Origin: Apodospora peruviana
Lineage: Eukaryota; Ascomycota; Sordariomycetes; Sordariales; Lasiosphaeriaceae
DNA length: 64,000 bases
Direction: 5' to 3'
Assembly: GCA_033439685.1 (NCBI GenBank)
Contig: JAUEDM010000006.1
Span: 1,054,001 to 1,118,000 of the forward strand
The notes beneath the pieces are model-generated. The model was not told the origin of the DNA. It made no database searches and worked only from the letters and a program-made list of their open reading frames with translations. A program made the position numbers and the translations under genes. Within the stretch, counting starts at the first letter, position 1; each line of letters starts with the position of its first letter. Shown one piece after another: positions 21,960 through 34,946 of this stretch.

Positions 21960-23485
21960 ATATCAAGATTCCGTAACAGGAGTCGTTTTCTTCTTCTGTT
22001 CGGGCGCGCCTCCTTTCCGTGGAGGATGTGCTGGCTCTTTCGAAATCTGATTTTGGAATACGGGAGCTTTGGGCGCTTTGTCTGTGCAAATAATGAACTT
22101 ACACGAATACCTACTGTCTCTCAAATCCACACAACCGTGGAATGAGTGAGTTGAGAGTTGAACACAATACCAACAACAGAGCACAGGAAACTGCTACTAG
22201 GTGTATACCACCTACATATACCCCCCAGCTGATGGAAATATGTTCTCAATAGGAGGCACGATTCTTTTTTCCTTTATATACCCCCCGTTTTCTCTTTCTG
22301 TTGGGCGCAGAAAGCGAGGAACAATGGAACAGGAGCAAAGGCCTAGGCAGGAACACATGGATGGATGAATGAATGGATGGGATATGTTTGCTGTATTGAG
22401 GTTACTATACCATTGGGTATCCCATGGTACTGCTTGTTGCAAGCTTGCGTTTGGTCGTAGCTACGTACTTGAAATTACCGTGGTTACTTTGGCGTCTTTT
22501 GCTCTCTTGGGAAGCACTCATTCGGGCTTTACCTGAGATACGTACCTTGATGTGAGGTATCTTGGTTGCTAGCTCACTTAAAGGAGCTGGCATAAGCCGA
22601 TGGTTTGGCAAGGTAACTTCTCCTAGGGACGCAAGGTAATCTCGGAGTAATATGATCAGACAACGAAAGTCTCCGATGTGTATAGTTCTTCTTGTCAGGT
22701 CTGTAGTAAAGTAGCACGATATATATCTGGTGATGGCGATGTTCCCATAAGTTGTGCTCTATTCCGTATATAGGTGCCATCCTTATGAACCCTTCCCGCC
22801 TCAATGAACCCCTTGTTCCTCTTTATAAACATCACCTCCCGCCCAATCTCCCACATACGGTCATAGATAGTGGAAAACTCGGGATCCCGTCCGCTCTCCC
22901 ATAGATAAACCACTAATCGCCAGACTAGTAGTTGGGTCGGTGACGACCAGCGAATCCCTGGTGCTGTATGTTTCTGTGTCTGTCTACTTTTCTTTTTTAC
23001 TATGCAAGAACATTTTAAAAGTTCAATATGTCCTCCCACTCCGTTCGTAGCTGATGTCTTGAAAAGAGAAGATAAGAGATATGAATACTATCATTTGTTT
23101 TGAGCAGGAATGGGTGTAGCTGGCAAGTAGTTCAACAGTGGAATCTACGGTCTCGAAATATATAAATCTCGGTACTCCATTTTTCTTTCCTGGTCTGTTC
23201 GGGTAGACCAACATCCCCAAGTCCAGGTCCTACAGGAATTACTAAAGCGTGTGAATATAAGCTAGAACTGTCTCGATAGAAAGACTGAGCGAGGCAAAAA
23301 AGTTGAGTAGAAAAAAGGGGTTGACCGTATCTCACACAACACGTGTTCGTCTCAACATCAATCTCTTCTTGTTTTGGCAGTCCCATCCATACTCACACAC
23401 AAGCATGCAAATAAGGATCTACAAGATACACAGTAGAACAACAAAATGCATCTAAGCTAAAAAAAAAAAAAACTGAAAAAATGCA

Positions 23486-23714
23486 TACACCATTCCACGG
23501 TAAATAGTAGCCATCGGGTACTTTACAAGGGCCTAGCTCATGACTTTCCAGGGCTCCTGCGAGCTATCCTGGAAACCTCGTTCAAGCAGTAATATTCCTT
23601 GTATATACCGTCTCCGACCCCAGTAATCGGTTGTAGGTAGAACATGTCACAGAGAAGGAATCTTACAGGGTTTGTAAGATACCCGATGGCTACTATTTAC
23701 CCATGAATGGTGTA
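23486..23714. mobile_element. MITE: 225-bp foldback element with 39-bp inverted repeats and TA target duplication
   Basis: The arms at 23488-23526 and 23674-23712 are inverted copies matching at 34 of 39 positions, including 22 bp without mismatch (GGTAAATAGTAGCCATCGGG plus TA). Both ends read CACCATTC outward and are flanked by TA (23486-23487 and 23713-23714). A TA duplication is the mark of Tc1/mariner-superfamily insertion. The interior has more self-complementarity (TTCCAGG / CCTGGAA) and no coding capacity, so this is a non-autonomous element that needed a transposase from elsewhere. Confidence 0.82.
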
Positions 23715-25468
23715 ATACACAAGGGTCACCCTTGAGACAGCGGGATGAACCGCACACACTGCCCATAAGGCAGGCCAGACACATGATCAAATCCGCGGAT
23801 CTCCTTGGGCGAGACCACTTGCCCCAGTGGGACTACAGCTATCCTGATTAATGCATGTCCCAGTCAGCGAGTCAGTGGCGTGTGCCTGCCTGTTTCTGTT
23901 CCAAGGGCGCACACAAAATCTTTCTCGGAGGAGGACGGTAGGGAAACACAAGTTTCTGACTCGCGCTGCTGTAGAACGGATCGCCCATGGAATCGTTGCC
24001 GGATCATCAGCTGACGTGGGAAGGACAACAGGAGTATATAGTGTTTGTGTCAGCCATTCTCTCACCGTGTTAATTCACGAAAGCTAATTGTGTACCTAAG
24101 TATACGTACAACTGTGTTTAGCCGGCATGTATGTCTTTCCCTCCCCAAGGTCAACTAGACAAGATGGGAAAGGTCAGTGGCGTTATCAACGAAAAGAGCC
24201 TCATCCTGGGCGTGACTACTACACCAGTGGGGTTGTGATAGTAGTACCGAACGACAACGTCGTCCCTCATCGCTTAAACCAGCCGTCAATAATCCATGGA
24301 ACTTCTCTCTTGGCAATAAACGTGACAGAATCCTGGACTCCTAAAGGCTGGGTTCGAATGGAGGGACAACAAGCGGTGGGTCAAGTTCCGCGAACGTATT
24401 ATCAGGACCGCGTGTGCTAGGAACTCAAGACAGGAGCAACAAGATAGTAAGCAAAACAGAGAGTTAGATGCTAGTTGTAGACTGCCCGTGTTTCCTCGAC
24501 AACGGAATGGACAATGTATGATATCGGGCATTCAGCACTCTGGACATGTCAGCCCATCCGTTCCTATCTATCAACGAGCAGGCCAACCACGGGTTGAGAG
24601 GGAAGAAGTTGAGAACTTGAAGAGATACCGAGTTCCTTCCAGGGCCCATGATGGAGAGAGAGTCCGTACGGCGTGCACTGTGCTGCCAGGATGATTATGT
24701 TGGGATCAAGAATGCATCTGGTCTCAACTTGACACATACGACGCAGAGGTCAAGGCACTTACCTGCCAGAGGGGATGTGGTTGTCGTTTGGTTGATGATA
24801 GAAAAGAGCGGTCTGTGGGGAGCACGTTGCGGGTTGATTGGTGGTGGTGATTTCGGGCTGCAAGATCTGGCAGGGACTTTGCTTGGGTACCCCTTCTTCT
24901 CCCAACCCAAACGGCACTTGCTTTTCTATACTCGAAAAGAAGAATTGATAGCTAAACGGATGGGGGGTTTCTGAAGATTCAACTGAACGACTTGGCTGCA
25001 AGCTGGGCCGATGTTGCCGGGGATTTCGGCGCCCAAGATCCTACCAAGAATTCAGTTGGAGAGATGGAGGGTAACACAGAGGAGAAAAGTGCAGGTTGTG
25101 ATAAGTGAAGTGGTCGCAAGGTTGTGGTCTCGGCCCGTCGATAGAGATCCTTCGGGAGATGCTGCGAATTGCCGATAGCAATGGCGGCTGGACACATTTT
25201 TATTGCCATGAACCATCCGAGCAAAGGGCGGCTCGCACTCGGCTGGCCATGAGCTGATTGGCAGCTTTCGCATGCTTTGTCAGTTTGGGCCCAGTTGGCA
25301 CAGAACAACATGATCTGAATGCAATTCGGTTGCGTAAGTGTTACTGAATCTCCTGCAACTGCGCGGTGCGGATTGTCTCCCAAACGTTTGTTCGAGACTG
25401 TACTGTGTATATCTTCGGGATGATGTGGAGAAAAAATTAAGCGTAGGTGGACATTCCAGGTTATGGTG

Positions 25469-26201
25469 TTAACTGAAGGCTCCAACGACGAGCGGACTCC
25501 AACTATAGTCCAACGACGTGCCGTCGATCTCCAACTTGTTCTCCATATCCGTATTACAGATAATAACAGACGGGAAGGTGTTGTTGGTGCCGGTCATCGG
25601 CACTGTCGCAGCGAGTGAGTTCGCCTGAATCGGACCTTGATAACGGCTGCCTTCCTATGAAGCTCCCGATGACGGAGCTCCGGACTTCCTTGTGCTTTCC
25701 TTATCAGCGGTGCCGTGATTTCCAGGTTCCAATGCATATCGTCCGTCAGGTCGTCCAAAGTTGATCAACCTTCCTTGATGCCACTACTCCATAGCATACT
25801 CGCATACGGATTACTGTGATTAAGGTCAGGTGGATTTCCGTCTGTTTCCAATTCCATATGGTTAACGTCTTCCATCTCAACGTTACCTATTAAAGTGGAT
25901 TGTATGATTTGTATCTCCAACTTCGGGCCCAATGGCAGAAGGCCAACAAGGTCCCCAGATCTAATGTGGAGCTTGGAAGGTGCCCGTGGGCAGTGTGCAG
26001 CGCATGTGTGGCCGCAGTGGACGCGGTCGTCGACGGAGGCCTGCAGAGGCTGTAGTGAACGCCAGAGTGCAGTGTGGAGCCCACATTCCCGTCTTCCAGG
26101 TTGACTTTAGTCGCTTGGAGTCTTTGGGGCTTTTGCTCTCCCCACACAAACAAATAGCCACTCCTCCCGCATTTCTTGGTTGCGTCAGAGCCGAACACCA
26201 T
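25469..26201 (-). pseudogene. Possible decayed or unrecognised coding stretch
   Basis: Several minus-strand frames here read like protein but do not join. A frame starts with ATG at 26201 in a good context (CACAATGG) and reads MVFGSDATKKCGRSGYLFVW. A second frame reads SGDLVGLLPLGPKLEIQ in the middle. A third reads NSLAATVPMTGTNNTFPSV and ends at TAA 25469-25471, with an internal TAG. Either splicing that I cannot resolve or frameshifts break the gene. No family is recognised, and chance open frames are common in this window. Confidence 0.22.
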
Positions 26202-26472
26202 TGTGACGCAGTGAATAGAAGAGACATCTAGCTACACAACTCCGACTGCCCACGACCCAATCGCCTCTGTACGTAAACTTAGTCAAGAGGCAACCCAGTG
26301 CAGACCTCAGATATCCGCACTATCTCGCTTTACCGGACGAGGGGAAGGCAAAAATTCTCCCTACCGCCAGACCTCCACCATCGCAGACCGCCGCCGCCGC
26401 CCTTTCGATCCCGAATCACATCAGCATACCGCCCTTCACGCATCTGCCCAGTCTCCGCCAGATGTTCACCTC

Positions 26473-29400
26473 ATGTCCAACCCGCCTTCACCAACCGAAA
26501 ATGGCGCACCCGCTGCACCTGTGAGCCCTGGTCGGCTCCCACCTGCTTCAGCTCCTGCTCGTGCTGGTGATACATCTGCGTCTGCGTCTGCCCCTCGCAG
26601 TCCAGACCCACCACCACCTCGTGCTCCTCCTCTGGTAGGGTCGCAAGATGTGCCTCGCCGGTCGGCACCGTCAGGGCAGCAAGGCGTCCCTATCTCCACA
26701 CCCCCCGTTACTACTGTTGCGGATCATGCAGACCAGATTAAATACTCTAGGGGCTCTGCCCACCCTCAGAGACCCCAAGGTCCGTCACTGCTGACCCAGG
26801 CTCTTGCAACAGCTCGTGGCATTTTCCCGCCAACCCAGACCGAGCTGTCGCATTCCAAAACTCAACCCTCTCCTCCTCTTCATGTCCCGTCCAGCGAACA
26901 ACCGCCATCCGAACATCAGCCACCGCTGAACCGGGATACCAACGATCAAGATGCTCGCCGTGATCCGTTGTGCGAGGGCGATGGTGATTCCCTGACACCT
27001 CGGGGCTCTCCTCGCCTCGGCGCAAGACCTACCATTACCATACCCGACGCTGCGCCTGCCCATACAGACTCGAACGACAACTCTACCCCTACTTCTTACA
27101 ACATGCTTGATCTTGGAGAGGTTAATTCCATGCTTAATGGCCATCGGGAATATCTTACAAGAACAAAAGGAAGAGGGACCTCGTTGGAGAAGACAGACAG
27201 GGAGAGTAAAGCCCAAGATCGGCCGGGTCGGGACTGCGCTCTTGCCCATGACTCTGCGAGTGCCGGCGGTCTGGTCTCGCCAGCTCACTTTACAGAGGCT
27301 TCAGCAAAACTTCAAGGTGGGAATGCGGACGAGAATACAACGTTACCCCATCCCAAGCCATGGAAACTGGAACACCGGGTGACTATGGTCCCTGAGAAGG
27401 CATGGTCAATCGGAGCCGGGGAGCTCAGCGATGGTCAAGATGGTCAGGTTGAGAAGTCTATCACCGAGGTTCTCACCGGAAAAGAGCCTAACGCGCGAAG
27501 CCGGAAAGCAAGTCACAGTTTGCGATTCTTCAAGGAAGGCCTCCCTGAAGAGAAGGGAAAGAAGAAGGACTCGAGAATGGGACTACATTCACGGGACAGG
27601 CTGTCACCGACCACAGAGTCACCTGATGAAATTGGGGGCGTTATTGGCAGTGGTGAAGGATCGAAAGCGCGGGCCTTACCAATATCTGAAAACAGGATAC
27701 TGGGCGCTCGCACTCGTACTTTCCCTCCTCGCGCAACAGAGCCGCAACCCCTCTTCGAAGAGCCAGAGGACTACTTTACATGCAAGCCCCAGGATATGCC
27801 GACTCGAGACTCCGCGGCTAGGCAGGCCAAGCAGGCCAATCAACCTAAACCCCCGAGCGAGGCGGTGGGTGGTGGCCACCGAACCGTAGAGTCTGGCGGG
27901 GTTGCTTTCTCTGACCCCGATTTGGAAATACGGCGGAAGTCGGATGGTAGTGTCGAAGTCGCGGAGGATGGCGACGACTCTGGGGAGGAAAAGATTTCGT
28001 CGGCGGTTTTCTTGCCCCATCAAGGTCTTGAACAATCACAGGAACTTCCACCAGTATCTGGCGTGCCCCCGAGATCGACCCCAGTGTCGAGAAAGCTGTC
28101 CAGAACTGATGATTTCCACCCATGGCTTGTCAAAGCCGGCGAGCCTGAACTTGATCATAAGGAGACGAGTGTCGACTTTGAGAAGAATCGAGTGGAAACC
28201 AACGCCAACTCTATTGTAGCCCCAGAGGTAGACGACAGTCAAGTCGATGAGTCCGCGATTGTCGATGAAAGTGATTCTGGCTTCCATCCCTCCAAACCTT
28301 CGCGTCCCGTCTCGCAGTACCAAGAAGATAACGTCCATGAAACTCCGAAGCAGCCATTGGATGCAATCGAACTGATCCCTTACAAGCATCAAGTGGGCGG
28401 GCATACCACGCTCTGGCGGTTCTCTCGCCGAGCTGTCTGCAAACAGCTGAATAACCGAGAGAATGAGTTTTATGAGAAAATTGAGAAATATCATCGCGAT
28501 TTGCTGCCGTTTCTGCCAAGGTATGCCTGATTCCTGCCTCTTGTGCTCTGTCAGATTTTGCTAACAAGATCATCCTCCGTAGGTATATTGGCGTGCTGAA
28601 TGTTACGTTCCAAAAGCAGCCTAGGCGTAAATCAACAGTGAAGAGAGATGACACTGTCGCGTCAGATCGTGGCCTTGCCGATCAGAACGGCTCGGGTACG
28701 CTTCCAAAGTTAAACGGGGCTGCCGGGGACGGGATGAAGAATAAGGTGCTGGATTCTCTGGGATCAAACGGCCACCAGAGGGTCATCAGCCAGTCAATGC
28801 AGGCTGCCAGCCAGGGTCCCATTCCGACCGTGACATTTGTTGACAACCAACATATTCTTCCACGGAGCCTCCTTCAACCATCGCAGAACGGATCAACTAC
28901 CCCCTACCGCTTCAGAAGTGTGTCCGCATCCGCTCAGGAGTCCGGTTCCAACGGGCACAGTGCTTCTGCGACAAACCTTCCAGTCGACTCGTTGCGGCCA
29001 AGTCTTCAGGAGCGGCATGCTAACAGCTGGGGCGCCACGACCGTAAACAAGAGACTTCGCAACGAAGTCTTCAACGATGCGTTCTTGAAGCAGCCCATCG
29101 CCATCCACCGGCACCGCAAAGGCCACCAACGTGCAATGCCCCGAACATCGCTACAAAAGGTGCTTCGCCCATCTGGGTCTGATCCTAGTCTGACCATCAC
29201 CCATGAGAGGACGACAAGGGCATCAAGCCTTGCGAATGAGCTACCCAGCCCCCCTACTTGTGCTGCAATGGTTCAAAGCTGTGGCGATCTCGACGTCATT
29301 CGTAGGCCTTGCGACGTGGAGGAGGAGGAGGAGGAGGAGCCGACGCCCAAGGACGTCACCGGAACGAGTGCACCGGAACCTGAGATTCTGGGAGACTCGT

Positions 29401-30617
29401 CACCTGCCGCGCAAAAGAGGAAGCGGCGGTACTCTGGAACCGGACTGCGTAGGAAGCCAAAGGATGTCCGAGATGCACGCGGCGACCTAAAATATTTTGA
29501 GGAGGCAGATGACGCCGGGTACAAGTCTAACAAAGAAGAAGCGATCAAAAGGACGTTGCCGGAGACACCACTCCAACAATCCGAGTCAACAACAGTACCG
29601 TCGTTTGACAAAGGAATCTACGAGCAGCGCCCAGAAACCCTCGACCTCTCCACCATCCCTTCGGCGGTTACCTCGGGACCACCGAGTCCGACGGCCGACT
29701 TCAAGAAGATTCCAAGGCCCATCAACCCCAAGGAGGCGCAGACCAGCGACTCCCGGGTCGAGTACTTTTTGCTGCTTGAGGATCTGACGGCTGGCATGAA
29801 ACGGCCCTGCATCATGGACCTCAAGATGGGCACGCGCCAATACGGCGTTGACGCCAGCCCCAAGAAGCAGAAATCGCAGCAGGGCAAGTGCGCAAAGACG
29901 ACATCCCGCGAGTTAGGGGTGCGCGTCTGCGGGTTGCAGGTCTGGGACGTGGCGTCGCAGTCTTATGTCTTCAAGGACAAGTATTACGGGCGCGACCTGA
30001 AGAAAGGACAGGAGTTCCAGCAGGCGCTCACGCGGTTTCTGTATGATGGCGTCGACCGCGCCAGTATTCTCAGGCATATCCCGACCGTGCTGGCCAAGCT
30101 CGCCCAGCTCGAGGTGATCATTAGTCGGCTAGGGGGGTACCGGTTCTACGCGGCGAGCTTGCTAATGTTTTATGATGGCGAGCGGTCCACGGATGATGAT
30201 AATGAGTTTGGGGGTGGGGCGGTGGTGGATGACTCGACGACGGATTTTGCGACGGATACGGACGAGGCAATGGTCAGAGTGAAGAGGAAGAACCCGCGCG
30301 AGATCGACTTCAAGATGGCGGATTTTGCGAATTGCGTGACGGCGGAGGACTTTGAGTCGAATACTAAGTTTGAGCAGAGGTCGTGTCCGCCGAGGCATCC
30401 GGGCGAACCGGATAGGGGGTTCTTGAGGGGTTTGAGGAGTTTGAGGAAATACTTTTTGAGGATACAGAGGGATACGAGGAGGGAGATGGGATTGGTTGGT
30501 GGTGGGCAGTTGAGGAGTGCTACTGCTGCTGCTGCTGCGGCTGCGGAAGGAGAGGAGGATGATGATCTTGATTTTGATGGTGGTGGTGATGGTGGGGATG
30601 ATAGTGTTAGTGAGTAA
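26473..30617 (+). CDS. KCS1: Inositol hexakisphosphate kinase (Kcs1)
   Basis: Two exons, 26473-28520 and 28583-30617, with a 62-bp intron (GTATGC...CGTAG) encode 1360 residues. Splicing restores LLPFLPRYIGVLNVTF, which spans the conserved start of the catalytic domain. The inositol-polyphosphate-kinase signature PxxxDxKxG appears as PCIMDLKMG near residue 1090. It is followed by GVRVCGLQVWD, SLLMFYDGE near 1205 and a DFAN motif near 1262. The first 600 residues are disordered and Pro/Ser-rich, then VGGHTTLWRFSRRAVCKQLN begins the conserved core. Kcs1 phosphorylates IP6 (and IP5) at position 5 to make inositol pyrophosphates, which signal phosphate status through SPX proteins. The C-terminus ends in an Ala run and an Asp/Glu/Gly tail. 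Length is like other fungal Kcs1 proteins, which have long N-terminal extensions. Intragenic minus-strand open frames are shadows. Confidence 0.93.
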
Positions 30618-31442
30618 AGTATTTGGTTGCTGTTTAGGTTAAAGGGGTTTTTGTTTTTTGGGTGGTTTAAGTAGTAAGTTAGGTCTATACCATATTATTT
30701 CTTTTTTTTCTTGGCAGGAGTGTTCTACGTGGATATGGATGGATTGGCGCAAAGCATATTTACTGGTGTTAGTTTTATCTTTTGCTTTCCAAACAGCTAG
30801 TGAAATACTATGCAGGTATTGTTGGAGGAGTAACTTTGCCTCTTGGCCTGATTTGACCAAATCATCATGGCATTTATAGAAGTGTACTCGAGATCAGTCA
30901 CTTGACCGTTTAACCCGTAAAGTTACTAAAGTATACTGTCTGGTGATACCATCATGGTGCTTACATAATGTCCGTGTCTCGGCTCACCAGCCTCACAGAA
31001 CAAGCCACACTTGGTCAGGAGTCAGAACCGGGTCCGGCAGGGGGCCACCTGAGAGAGGCGCGGTCCACCCGCATGACGGAATGTGCTTGCGAGTCCAAAA
31101 TGGGCACCTGCTTCATTTGCTGTCGTCCAGTCCAGTGCTCGACGTCGATCCCCGAACCGATCCGGCCAGCATCCCCCATCTTGATCATTTATTGCGCAAA
31201 GTTTAGGGTCGCGACCACATTGCACGAACAGACACTTCGTTTTCATTTCTTCTTCCTCTCTTCAACAATTTCCATTTAGACCATCCTCGGCGGGGTTTCT
31301 TGGGTTGCGAGCATCGTTAATCTAAAAACAAAACAAGCCTCCTTGGGGGAACACCAGGCAGCACGGCCGATTTCTTTACCACATAAAACGACGACTCTTA
31401 CACACACACACACACACGGCGAAGCCGACGACGACGACCACA
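30618..31442. promoter_or_regulatory. kcs1 3' flank and atg27 promoter
   Basis: Tandem orientation, 825 bp. The atg27-proximal part is pyrimidine-rich (TTTCATTTCTTCTTCCTCTC near 31240) and ends with a (CA)8 tract at 31401-31417 and GAC triplets directly before the ATG. No other gene is visible. Confidence 0.6.
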
Positions 31443-32611
31443 ATGTCGAAAATATGGTCTGCCTTTGAGGCTGCCACCTTCCTCTCCCTCCTCCTCGTGG
31501 CAGCAGCGCCGGTGCCTGTCTCGGCCAACTTGAGGTGCGAAAAGCTGTTGATCGAGGGCCACAGCTTTGACCTCAGCAAGCTCGGGGGCCCTCACACTGT
31601 TGTCACGGAAGAGTTCCAGCCGCCCGAGCACATCAACACCACATACACACTCGACATCTGCGCGCCGCTAAAGCGAAAGGGCAGCGTGCCTAAGGGGGAC
31701 GAATGTCCGAATGGGACGCGGGGTGAGTTGTTGCTTTGCTGTCACACGAGTAGTTCGAACACATAAAGGAAGCTAACAGTCCACACAAGTCTGCGCAATC
31801 AAGCACGGCTGGAGAAATGACCCGAAAGAGAGCAGCATCCTCTCTGTTGTCTCCATAGCAGGGGACCTGCTCAACCACGGCGGCAAAGCATTTTCGTACG
31901 ATGTTAAGCGCCTCAGTACGTCCGAGTCGAAAGACGACAGCGACAAAGAGGGCGTTCGTGTCACCCTCAAGGGCGGTTTGTATCAGTCGCGCGAGCAGCG
32001 GGCTGTCGTTGAATTCCTCTGCGATCGTAACAGGACCGGCCTCGAAGGCGAGTGGGATTCGGAGGACAAGTACGAGCCTGGCCAGGCAGAGGAAAAGCGG
32101 CGACGCGCCGAGGAAGGGGGTGGTGATGGTGATGACAAGAAACCGCCGCCGGAAGATGAAGTAGGATTTGAGGAAAGGCAGCTCAAGAAGGAAAACGCGG
32201 CCCTGGTTTGGGAAGGATACAAGCGGTCGCCCGACGGCAAGATGGACACGTTGTTTCTGAAATGGCACACGCAATACGCATGCGAAACTGGAGTCGAGCA
32301 GCCGTCTGCAGACGAAGAAAGCAGGCATTGGGGGTTCTTCACTTGGATTGTCATCCTGTGGGTTCGCGTTCCTTTCCCGTCTGGCAGTGTTAATATTAAC
32401 CGGTGTTGTTTTCAGTGTCTTCCTTGCGACCGCAGCATATCTTATCTTTGGCTCATGGCTCAACTACAACCGCTACGGCGCCCGCGGGTGGGACCTTCTC
32501 CCGCACGGCGACACCATCCGCGATATTCCGTATCTTCTCAAGGACTGGACCCGCCGGGTGCTGAACACGGTGCAAAGCAGTGGGAGTCGCGGCGGTTACT
32601 CGGCCGTCTAG
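31443..32611 (+). CDS. ATG27: Autophagy-related protein 27 (Atg27), type I membrane protein
   Basis: Three exons: 31443-31722, 31790-32357 and 32416-32611 (introns of 67 and 58 bp) encode 347 residues. A signal peptide is clear: a hydrophobic run FLSLLLVAAAPVPVSA, then mature LRCEKLLIEG. The lumenal part has the spaced cysteines of a mannose-6-phosphate-receptor-homology fold (DICAPLK, DECPNGTR, VCAIKHGW, VEFLCDRN, YACETG). An acidic, Lys/Glu-rich insert lies before the membrane. One membrane helix (WIVILVFLATAAYLIFGSWL, about 276-297) is restored only by removing intron 2. The cytosolic tail ends YSAV, the Yxx-phi sorting signal also found at the end of yeast Atg27. Atg27 cycles between vacuole, Golgi and the Atg9 reservoirs and supports Atg9 vesicle supply in autophagy. 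The exact YSAV end makes the call secure. Confidence 0.93.
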
Positions 32612-33785
32612 GGTGACGTGGAGGATACGGAATCGGGAAGGGTCCTCCCGTCCGGGTCTACCTGGGCAGATGTCTACGGAGATGAGGGAAGCAGCTCGGG
32701 TCTACATATTATGCTCCTGGGGATAGCTAAAGGGGTTTGAGAGCTTTCGAATTGGTCCGGCTGGATTGGCAGCGTTTCTGAGGTGGGTGTTTTGTTTTTC
32801 GAAGGAGCCTTTCGTGATTACCTATCATTATTCCTACAATTGCTCCTACATGGGAAGGAGGTTCGAGAGAAGAATACCTTGATTTTCTTCTGTTCTTTGG
32901 GTTTTTGTATGATTACGTGTAACCCATAAACGTAACCTTTTTCATTACATGCATATCAAGCGTTTATCAGTATTTCTGTTGGTAGATCAGGTTTCCATGT
33001 TGCAGAGGGCATTATAAGCATACCTATTGGCATCTCTCTTCATATATTCCGTTTGTGTATATAGGTGTGAGGAAGTGTGCTGCGTGCGAATTGTAATGTA
33101 GGTAAGCAGATACTAGATGCTGATACTGCCTGCTCCTACGTGATAGGAAATTACGGGTTGTGGTCTGGACGTATTTTCAGAAATGTTAATAGTGTTGACA
33201 GAGAGCTTCCAGGTCAGGAGGTTGGAAGACAAGGCCCATCGGTGCCCTGTAACCCGTGAAACACACGGCCCGGCCGCGTTACGGGCTTTGGTTGTTACCG
33301 TATCACATGCCATTCCGGGGTTGTTACGGTGGACCTGAAATATGGGTCGCTCGTTCAATAACGAGCGGCGTAGCATGTCAACTCTAATAAACAAGTTTCT
33401 ATGAATATCCTTTTCTATTGTAGTTTATACGGTGATTATTTGTCCTGATTCGTAATGTTCAGCGACATTTGCCTCGTTGATTGTTGAGTAATTCGTAATT
33501 TCTTGGTGGTAAGCTTGGCCTTGTGTCAGGACAAAGCCGAGGTCCAGCCACTCTTCTCGAACCCAAGTCCAACGACACTCACACACTCACTCACCACCTC
33601 ACTTACACGGACAACGAGATACAAAACATCCAGGCTCTTATTCCTCGTAACTGACCAGTGAAACAAAAGTAAGCAAATCATCATCAATATTTCGCTCTGA
33701 AGCTCAATTCAATAACCATCATCAACAGGGCGCGACGCATTCACCAATTTTGTCACCATAGACATCCCTTACATATCTTATCATA
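32612..33785. other. Intergenic region between atg27 and the enoyl-CoA isomerase gene
   Basis: About 1.2 kb, AT-rich in the first 800 bp. CA/CT-rich sequence before 33786 looks like a leader (ACACTCACTCACCACCTCAC near 33585). No gene, tRNA or repeat is visible. Confidence 0.6.
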
Positions 33786-34693
33786 ATGGCTGCAACAACG
33801 AAAACACATTTCACCATCCCCATTCCCAAGCTGGGCAACAACCCCGGCGGCAGCGTAGTCTGCACCGAGCCAGCGCCGGCTGTCTACCTGCTCACCATCA
33901 CCTCCCCGCCAGACAACCGGCTAACTGTCGCCTCCTGCGGTGCCATCCTCGACGCGCTGGACCTCATCGAGTTCGACTCATCCCGTTTCCCCCAAAAGGG
34001 GGTAGTGGTCACCACCTCCGGGATTCCCAAATTTTATTCCAATGGCTTGGACCTCGAGCTCGCCCTTTCGGATCCATCCTTCCTCCCAGAGAGCCTCTAC
34101 AAACTCTTCGCCCGATTCCTAACGTAACCTTCCCTCTTTACCTCTATCACATTTCACTTAGTGTACTAATCCGAAAATGAAGTTACCCAATGCCCACCAT
34201 CGCCCTCCTAAATGGCCACGCTTTTGCGGGAGGCCTTATGTTGGCAATGCACCACGACTACCGCGTCATGAACCCTTCAAAGGGATTCGCCTGCGTCAAC
34301 GAGCTCGACTTTGGGGTTCCGCTCAAACCAGCCATGTCGGCCATTTTTCGGCTTAAGCTCGCGCCCCAGGTCTACCGTTCCGTCGCCTTGGAAGCAAACC
34401 GTTTCAGTGGTCCTACCTCCCTAGAAGCCGGCATCGCCGACGCGCTGGGCGGTCTCGATGACGTAATAAAACTCGTTGACACAAAAAGATTGACGACCAA
34501 AGGCAAGACGGGCATCTACGGCATCATGAAGGCAGAAATGTACCGCGAGAGTTTGGCGCTCCTGAGCCCTGAGGGACATGCAAAGCAAGAAAAGAGAGAG
34601 AGAGAAGTGATTGCCAAGGGCGAGGACGACAGGAGGGAAAGGGGAGAGAAGAGGGTCAAGGAGTTGAACGTGGCCGGAAAGGCCAAGTTGTGA
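33786..34693 (+). CDS. Enoyl-CoA hydratase/isomerase family protein, probable peroxisomal delta3-delta2-enoyl-CoA isomerase
   Basis: Two exons, 33786-34123 and 34183-34693 (59-bp intron with a TACTAAT branch-like site), encode 282 residues. The crotonase fold is shown by PPDNRLT near residue 40, the CoA/oxyanion-hole segment YSNGLDLELAL, and NGHAFAGGLMLAMHHDYRVM near 123-142. NELDFGVPL follows; its Glu (about residue 153) sits where the catalytic acid of the isomerase subgroup lies. The C-terminus is AKL, a type 1 peroxisomal targeting signal. Members of this subgroup move cis-3 or trans-3 double bonds to trans-2 during beta-oxidation of unsaturated fatty acids. A Lys/Glu/Arg-rich helix (about 240-275) precedes the targeting signal. 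A broad-specificity hydratase is the alternative; the missing second hydratase Glu favours isomerase. Confidence 0.87.
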
Positions 34694-34946
34694 ATTTTCT
34701 ATAGACGGATGATAGAGACCTCAGATGGAAGTAATATGTTGATAGGATTTGTTTGTAGTTGCTACCTTGGTTAGCGGATAGAATTTCATGAGTGTTTCAG
34801 CAAGGGAACCGCCTTTAGTTTTCTTGAAAGGAGACCCGTACACACAGATCTAACAAGAAGAGAAGAAGGTTTCACTCCTCTTCACGCTCTCCCCAAACCA
34901 TAAAAGCTGAAACCGGAAAACTTGTAAATATCCGCAATACAGAAAG

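Larger units (their letters stand above)
21960..26472. other. Intergenic region between the 18627 gene and kcs1
   Basis: About 4.5 kb with no confident gene. It contains the 3' flank of the 18627 gene, a foldback MITE at 23488-23712, an A13 run at 23461, and a possible decayed minus-strand coding stretch at 25469-26201 (listed separately). The last 250 bp are CT/CCG-rich, as expected for the kcs1 leader. Confidence 0.6.

Noticed and set aside
24979..25485. 168-codon minus-strand frame
   Set aside because: Composition looks random; overlaps the end of the possible decayed gene in another register.
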